A DNA stretch of 64,000 nt from Cordia subcordata (Eukaryota; Streptophyta; Magnoliopsida; Boraginales; Cordiaceae), in the NCBI GenBank assembly GCA_028554755.1, contig JAPTOF010000032.1, positions 558,001 to 622,000 of the forward strand. Direction: 5' to 3'. The notes beneath the pieces were generated by a model that was not told where the DNA came from, did no database searches, and saw nothing but the letters and a program-made list of their open reading frames with translations. The translations under genes and the position numbers were made by a program. This document shows positions 57,639 to 64,000 of this stretch, one piece after another. How positions within the stretch are numbered: the first letter of the stretch is position 1; each line of letters starts with the position of its first letter.

Positions 57639-59875
57639 ATGGAAAACTCTCCTCCTTCTCTTTACCCCTCTTGAACCGCCACTCTACCACCATCCATTCC
57701 ACCACTAAAAATCCTCCTTTTCGATCTTCCATACTCATCTTTAACCTAGATTCTTGAAGCCACGACCCTTGAAACCTAAACACTATACCATACCCGACCC
57801 TTAGCCTCAACCTTCCTTGATTTCCAAGGCAAGAGAAAAAGGATCTCACTCCCCCGTGCATACAAGTGTAAGAATCTCTGCTAAGCAGTAAGCTAAAGAA
57901 TAAGTTTCTATTGGTAGTCAAGCTCATAGTACCATCGGTGAGGTTGATACGGCATCTTCTTTTTCTCCTCTTGAGAATGAAGAGGTTTCAACAACATCAT
58001 GAAAGAAACTTCAAGAAGCCTTGGATGCTTTTGAATCAGGGAAAACTTACAAAGAGATAATTGATAAGCAAGATAAGGCTAAAGAACAACTTGTTAGAAG
58101 TTTGAATCGTAAATGCCACTCTCTTTCTCCACCAAGCAAATAGGTGAAACTAACTTCTAGCAAAAAGAAAGTCGAAATGGACATTGCTAAAAGCATCTTC
58201 ATCTCTCCTTCAAGCCCTAATGGTTTGAAGATGACAGAAAAAAAAAACATTATAAAAATTTCTCTTAGCTCCAATGGAGGAATAGATATGAAGAAAGAAG
58301 AAGATTGAGACAAGGAGTTATTGCCCGCTAGTCATAAAGCTTGTCTATCAGGTAGAAACTTGGGACATGACATGAGTTGTACTTTTGACATCAACTTTTC
58401 ACCCAACACCACTCCTTACCCAACAACTCATCCACAAGTTACTTATCTTGAAAATGGCCCACATAATTCAAATGTTTTTTTGCAATCACATTGGGAAAAC
58501 TTCTTTCCACTCAACAATAGCACAATTAAAAGTCCAATTGGACTCTCTCAACCCCAAAATGCCAACATAGATGCCTTGCCATCTAAATTACCTACCCCAC
58601 CTTTCTCCATTAACTAGAATACTGAAAAAGCTTTAGCAACTCATGAAAAAAGCTCTCTAGACCAAAAAGAAAAAAGGCAACGTAAGCAATGCAAGAGCTT
58701 GTGGGAACTAGTTCTAAAGAAGAAAAAGAAACCAATAGAGAAAGGATAGCAAATCCTCAACAAAATGTTTGGAAAAGGCCACCAAGGCTATGGTGTAAAC
58801 CTTCTTCTAACTCTCCTTCACTCAATTGGTGAATTTGACAAATTTGTCAGCACAAACTTGCAATTTGAGGAAAAGCATGAAACAAAAATGGTAAATAGGG
58901 TTAGAGATGTTAACGATCCCCCAATGGATTTGTATGATGATAATTTATGGACTCATTGCTTAGTAGAATAATTTATTGGAGCCCCCTTGCATTTTATTTG
59001 ATAAAGAACATGGTTGAATATGCATGATGGAGGTTTGGTACAGTGGATTTTCATTATAAGGGTAAGGATCTCTATGTCTTCAAATTTTGAGAGAGAGGAG
59101 CATTGTCAAAGGATCTTGCAACAATTATGGCATGTCAAAAATACGCCATGACTTCTTAGAAAATGGAAGCAAACCTTGAATATGTTAACTTGTCTTGCAA
59201 TAAGGTGCCAATTTGGGTGAAGCTTTGGGATGTTCTAATGAGTTTATGGTCAAAACAAGGTCTTGGCTATATTGCTTTCTTCATTGTCAAACTAGTCTAA
59301 ATAGATGCCCTCACTGAGTCAAGAAGGAACTTCAAGTTTTGCTAGAGTTTGCATAGAAGTAAATTTGGAGCAAAACCTTCTGGATGTGATCTTTCCAAAA
59401 TTGAGGGATGGTACTAGGGCTCGCGTTAAAGTAGAGTAAGCTTGGAAACCATCAAATTGCACTCATTGTAAGATGGTTGGCCATGTGAAAGGAAATTGCC
59501 CTATGAAGCCTAAACCTAAACCACAACCTCCACAACCATAACCATAAGAACAAATTGCAAGGCCAAATGTTGCAAAGCAAAGATTCCATAAAGAATAGAG
59601 AACCGTGGGAAGGAAGCAAACAACTAAGAAGATTGATAAAACTCATAAGGAAATAGTTGTTAAACCCTCTAGCCATTACCCTAAAATGCAACACTAAATG
59701 ATCCCTCAAGTTCTAAAAATCAATTTGATATCCTTGATGGAGTTGAAGAGATTGAGGAAGGAGAATTGAAGGAAAATAATGGTCTACCTTTAAATGCTCA
59801 TTTGGAGAAAGTAGAAGAGGAAACTTTGGGAGATAAGTTACCGGGGTGCTTGCACCCTAAACTAACTTCTCCATG
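57639..59875 (+). pseudogene. LINE K ORF1: DUF4283-like protein with zinc knuckle
   Basis: ATG at 57,639 (MENSPPSLYPS), soon followed by stops. A coherent frame resumes at about 57,920 (TIGEVDTASSFSPLENEE) and at 58,321-58,614. The DUF4283-like part is broken (59,040-59,250), with LQQLWHVKN and LLRKWKQTL matching LHQLWHVNH and LLRKWEPNL of LINE J. A perfect CCHC knuckle, CTHCKMVGHVKGNC, lies at 59,458-59,499. A basic, proline-rich tail follows (KPKPKPQPPQP). The native frame ends HPKLTSP with TGA at 59,874-59,876, overlapping the ORF2 ATG. Stops every 50-100 codons show it is dead. Confidence 0.8.
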
Positions 59876-61456
59876 ATTATATGCACTTGGAATATTAAGG
59901 GTTTTAATACCCCTAACAAGAAAAAACAAATGAAGCTTTTGATGAATAAACATCACTTAGACCTTTTTTGCATTTTGGAATCCAAAATGGCAAATAAGGA
60001 TAGCACAAATGTTATCTATTCCTCTTTTGAGAAATTAGGTTTTGATAATTATAAGGATGACAACATTAGAGGGAAAATGTGGCTTTTTTGGAGGATGGGG
60101 ATTGATGCTACTTTTGTTGACTCTTTTGACTAAGCACTCCTCCCCAATTTTGAAGATAAATGGCAATATTTTGTTTTGGGATTTATCTATGGCCAGAATG
60201 ATCATATCTTGAGAAGAAATCTTTGTGCAAGAATTTACACTTAGAGTATATGGTGTAAGAAAAGAAGTTTCTATATCATTGTTGACTTTAATAAGACACT
60301 TAACAGAGATGATAGATCTACTACTCATTCCATCCCAAATAGTGCAAAGGAATTCAAAAGTTGCTTTGCCAAAACTAACCTTCAAGAGATATGTGGCACA
60401 GGTCCTCACTTCATATGAACCAACAAAATCTCCAATTGCTCTTTCATGGCAAGCAAACTTGATAGGGCTTTTGTCAACTCTATTGGTTAGAGGATATGTA
60501 TGACACTCGCTTGTGCACAATCCTAGAGTTTTCGATCATTGTCTTCTCATTCTTCACACTTGTAGAAGGTCTTGGTCCTCTTTCCTAAATCCCTTTAAAT
60601 TCTATAATATTTGGACTACTCATATTGATTTTTTGAAGCTTGTCAAAGATACTTAGAGTGCACAAGTCTTTGGCTCTCCAATGTATCTGCTTTACCAAAA
60701 ACAAAAGGCACTCAAGCATGCACATAAGGAGTTTGATAAGACGTATTTTTCAAGCATCCCAAATACTTTGAAGGAGCTTAGGATGGAACTTGAAGAAGTG
60801 AAATTTGCCATCCTAAATGGGGATCATTATGTTGAATTGGTTAAGAAGGAAAAAGCCATCTTGAAGCACATTGATACTTTTGAATCAACTTACAAGGCAA
60901 TGCTTCACCAAAAAACACGACTCTAATGGGTTAAAGAGGGAGATGCAAATACAAAATTTTTCCACAATGTCATAAAAAGGAGAAGAAAAAAGAGCACAAT
61001 CCATGCCATCAAAGATAGAGAAGTAAATCTTCTCACAAAGGAGAATGAAGTAAAGGTCAAATTCATTAAATTCTTCAAGAATCTCCTTGGCACTCAAAAA
61101 ACATCTTATGCCACCATTGAAATGATTCAAGATATTGTTAAGAAGACCATTCCCGAAGAGATGAAAAATGCAATTAAGGCCCCTGTCACTAGAGAAAAAA
61201 TCAAGAATGCTCTCTTCTCTCTCAATCCCAACATGGCTTCTTGGGATATCATTAAGGAAGATGTGACAAATGCAATTGCCTCATTCTTCAACTCATGCAA
61301 CATGCTTAAAGAGGTAGTTGCTACTATCATTGTTTTAGTTCTAAAGCTTAATAGCCCTTCTATGGTCAAGGATTTTCGACCGATTTCTTTTTGCAACACA
61401 ATTTACAAATGCATTACTAAGGTGCTTGCAAATAGACTAAAGCCTTGTTTGCTACG
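59873..61456 (+). pseudogene. LINE K ORF2, first part: endonuclease and RT start
   Basis: ATG at 59,873 opens MIICTWNIKGFN, the endonuclease N-terminus, overlapping the ORF1 stop. LFCILESKMANKDS, GKMWLFWRMG and SKLDRAFVNS (about 60,450-60,480) follow the LINE J pattern, with stops at 60,131 and 60,241. The linker SSIPNTLKELRMELEEVKF (60,750-60,810) precedes the RT, where VLKLNSPSMVKDFRPISF and CITKVLANRLKPCL (61,335-61,455) match RT blocks. It is split at 61,456 by solo LTR L. Confidence 0.85.
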
Positions 61457-63087
61457 TGATGTGTGTCATTTGTATGTGTTTGCATCTAGTTTTTGCATGC
61501 ACATTTAAGGATGCTTAGAGCTTAATTGAGTAAATTTAGTATAGAATTTATACTTGACTATTAACATTTGGACATAATGTATTTAGATACATAAATGCTA
61601 CACTAAGTGTTATATTTCATGTTTTAGGAGTGTTTTGGAAGGGGTCAAGCTTACACAAGGGAGAAATGGGCTAAAGGATGAAAACTAGTAGAAAAAGAAT
61701 GAAGAATGAAGCACTCTGATGCAACCAGTCAACCTAGAAGAACTACCGTCCTGATGGACGGGTCATTCTAGAGAACAATAGTTGCAGCCAGTCAAAGTCC
61801 CCTTCACAGCCGGTCGACCATCTAGGTCGATTGACAAGTCCAGAACGCCACTTTATCTAGCTGGTTGAGCACCCTGAGAAGCTGGTCAACCAGCTAGGTC
61901 GACCGACAAAACCCGATGATAGCTATAAATAGCTCATTTCATCTTATTTAGAAGGAAGGAACTTTTATTTCTTAAACCCTAATAGACCGTAACCCTCTAC
62001 CCATATCATCAAATACCCAAAACACCATCCGATACCAAATCATGCTAGGGTTGAAGTTTGAAGCAAGAGATTGAAAGGTTTTGCTTTGAATTTGAGCAAT
62101 GGTTTGATTAGGGGAGTTCCTTATTTCTTTTCTTATTCTTGTAAATATGCTTTGGAATTTAGTTAGATCTAGCATTGATTGATGTTGTATCTTAGATTAA
62201 GGCTTTGAATGAAGGATTGGTGTGTATCTTTGGCTCTCAATACATGTTCATTTACATAAATCTTTGGCATGATTCAATATGTCTATTGTTTGTTAAAATG
62301 CCTAAGTGAATGTACATGTGCTATTTGTGCTTCCAATACTTTTATCTACTTTTATGGGTGATGAGATTTTGCTTAATTAATGGCTTTGCTTAGTAGAGTA
62401 GGCTTTAGCTTTAAACCTAGCTAACAGTTTACATGCTATGCTTAGTCAAGTTTAGGTGCTAGTCCTTGGCTTTAAACCCAGCTAAGCAGATAAGTTAACC
62501 TAGACTAGAGTATCCCTCACCCACGTTTGTGTTGGTTAATCAAGCCTTAATGTCACATAGTGTTTAGGTGCTAGTCCTTGGCTTTAAACCCAACCAAGAG
62601 GATAAGTTCTAAGTGCGAATTGCGTAGGCTATGAGGGATTGGCCATTGCTTTAAACCTAGCTAACGAGTTAAACCACTACTATTGGTTAAGAGACCCTCC
62701 AATCAACATAATGGTAATAGAAGTCCTGAGCCATAGATAGATCTAATTCGTTATCATAGCCCAAGTCTAGTTGCAATACAATTACCTTACGTCTCTTTCT
62801 ACATTGTTACGTTTCCAGTCCTTAGCTTGGCATCCTTAAGTTTCTCCATAGCTTAGGTTTATTTTTGTCATTTTAGCGCCCCTTTCAATAAAAAAGACCA
62901 CAAATTTACACACACACACGTATCAGGTTTTAGGCACATGATCACATAGAGACCAAACTAAGGTAGCCTTCCCATAGATATGATACTTGTATGCACGCAC
63001 TCCACTAGACAAGATCCGTATGCATGCAGGTGTAAAATTTGGTTGTATTTGTGCCTCATTTCCACATACCACCAAATGCATGCATCA
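61457..63087 (+). mobile_element. Solo LTR L, 1,631 bp, inside LINE K RT
   Basis: Runs TGATGTGTGTC to GCATGCATCA. The flanks are ctacg (61,452-61,456) and ccatg (63,088-63,092), a 5-bp target duplication with two transitions. If the insert and one flank are left out of the comparison, the RT frame on both sides lines up with the corresponding part of LINE J. The U3 tag tgctacactaa is at 61,596-61,606. No internal region, so it is a solo LTR. It contains alternating blocks of ggctttaaacccagc type around 62,410-62,670. Confidence 0.9.
61720..61931 (+). promoter_or_regulatory. LTR L core promoter: palindrome cluster and TATA box
   Basis: Units ccagtcaaccta, ccagtcaaagtc, gccggtcgaccatc, aggtcgattgac, gctggttgagcac, gctggtcaaccagc and aggtcgaccgac span 61,727-61,908. 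TATAAATA follows at 61,924-61,931. gctggtcaaccagc is near-palindromic, differing only at the central CpG. Confidence 0.7.
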
Positions 63088-64000
63088 CCATGCATTATTT
63101 CTTGGAATTAATCAACTTTTATCAAGAATAGGCTCATTAATTAGAACATCCTTATTGCTCATGATTTTATGAAAAGCTATTCTAGAAGTCATATCTTACC
63201 AAGTTGTGCTTTAAAAGTGGACATCATGAAAGCTTTTAATACCTTGAGTTGGGATTTCATTAAGATGGCTTTACTTGCATTTGGTTTCCCATATACTTTC
63301 GTTGAATGGATAATGGCTTGTGTTACTTCTCCAAGTTTCACTATTGCCCTCAATAGAGGTTTAGAAGGTTATTCCAAGGGTGCTAATGGCATAAGCCAAG
63401 GGAACCAATCTCCTCCTGCCTTTTTGGTTTTTGTATGGAAGTGTTTACTTGCATGCTTAATAAGCCTGGATCCACCTTGGATTTCAAATATCATCCAAAG
63501 TGTGCTCCTTTTAAACTTAACCACTTTTGTTTTGTGGATGGTCTCTTTATTTTTTGCAAAGAAGACTTGAAGTCAATTGATTGTATTATGAACATTCTTG
63601 AGAACTTCACCTATTCAGGGCTCAACATCAACAAAGCAAAAAGTGAAATTTTTCTTGATGGCATCTCACAAAGGAACAAAAGTGCAATCATTGAAAAAGT
63701 GGGGTTTAAAGAAGGTGAGCTTTCAACCTATTATTTGGGCATCTCTCTTGTCACAAGGAAGCTTAGAAAATTCGATTGCTTACCTCTATTGGAGAAAATT
63801 GATAGAAAACTTGAAGGTTGGATAAATCAATGGCTTTCTTTTGTGGGTAGGCTCCTTCTTGTCAAATCAACACTTACCCAAATTTACTTCTTTTGGGCAA
63901 GTGCTATCCTTCTTCCCAAAAGGATCTTGGCAAATATTGAATCAAAGTTCAAAGCTTTTCTATGGAAAGATACAGAGCCAAAAGTAGCATGGAAAGAAGT
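63088..64000 (+). pseudogene. LINE K ORF2, second part: RT core
   Basis: RT resumes after LTR L with STFIKNRLIN and ILIAHDFMKSY, broken by TAA (63,108-63,110) and TAG codons that replace CAA and GAG-type codons. It then reads VDIMKAFNTLSWDFIKMALL (63,218-63,278) and SQGNQSPPAFLV (RT block 4, usually QGDPLSP). The catalytic block reads CFVDGLFIF (FVDG at 63,531-63,542) where LINE J has FADD, so the second aspartate is glycine. A frameshift follows. The thumb region LEGWINQWLSFVGRLLLVKS (about 63,810) is well kept and continues to the window edge. Confidence 0.85.

Larger units (their letters stand above)
57611..64000 (+). mobile_element. LINE K (plus strand), runs off right edge
   Basis: Related to LINE J but in the opposite orientation, with its 5' end about 185 bp from the 5' end of J. 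It has ORF1 (57,639-59,875) with DUF4283-like and zinc-knuckle remnants, and ORF2 with endonuclease and RT, interrupted by solo LTR L at 61,457-63,087. The 3' end and poly(A) lie outside. The 5' border is approximate. Confidence 0.82.

Noticed and set aside
58385..58570. Overlapping open frames on both strands in LINE K ORF1
   Set aside because: They are shadows of the main ORF1 frame at 58,321-58,614.
1..64000. Intact host genes
   Set aside because: All recognisable protein motifs belong to retroelements. No plausible spliced plant gene was seen, though short exons in the AT-rich spacers cannot be fully excluded by eye.

Overview
The window looks like repeat-rich nuclear DNA of a flowering plant. 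It is AT-rich and packed with decayed Ty3/gypsy and Ty1/copia LTR retrotransposons of plant type, two plant LINEs, solo LTRs and a MITE. I recognise no intact host gene, rRNA, tRNA or CRISPR array. Nearly every coding trace is a retroelement pseudogene with stops and frameshifts, so most coding entries are given as pseudogenes with approximate domain limits. Element letters (A-L) are mine.

Left block, about 1-31,108, is one nested stack. Element D (minus strand, Athila-like Ty3; 5' LTR 29,382-31,108, gag and protease 26,545-29,083) was split by element A (plus strand, Athila-like Ty3). A's gag-5' half lies left of the window; its protease, RT, RNase H and integrase lie at 17,495-21,830 and its 3' LTR at 23,319-26,544. 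A was in turn split at 17,494 by element B (minus strand, 1-17,494). B has gypsy-type LTRs and PBS but carries an unfamiliar zinc-knuckle ORF instead of gag-pol. B was split by C (minus strand copia, 2,890-13,020), which has three LTR copies. B also holds a MITE (15,053-15,268), and A's 3' LTR holds a solo LTR, E (24,212-25,998), with a perfect 5-bp target duplication.

Middle block, 31,109-46,430: an LTR end remnant; a decayed ORF resembling plant gypsy-associated 'putative transposon' proteins, with its own TATA box (32,000-33,840); an LTR fragment F; element G (minus strand Athila-like Ty3, integrase to gag 34,860-40,200, 5' LTR 40,435-42,088); and element H (minus strand, Tat/Ogre-like Ty3 gag-protease-RT-RNase H, 42,450-45,620). 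From 46,430 to 50,290 there is AT-rich spacer with microsatellites, hairpins and a 116-bp degenerate tandem repeat.

Right block, 50,290-64,000: LTR I (plus) was interrupted by LINE J (minus, 51,386-57,426). LINE K (plus, from about 57,610 to beyond the window) lies head to head with J. K's reverse transcriptase is interrupted by solo LTR L (61,457-63,087). Both LINEs keep an ATGA overlap between the ORF1 stop and the ORF2 start.

The most interesting shared signal is regulatory. LTRs B, D, E, I and L all carry a 50-200 bp cluster of CpG-containing palindromes (core GGTCGACC, often decayed to GGTCAACC or GGTTGACC) ending roughly 20 bp upstream of the TATA box. A similar cluster sits in the untranslated leader of the unrelated copia element C.
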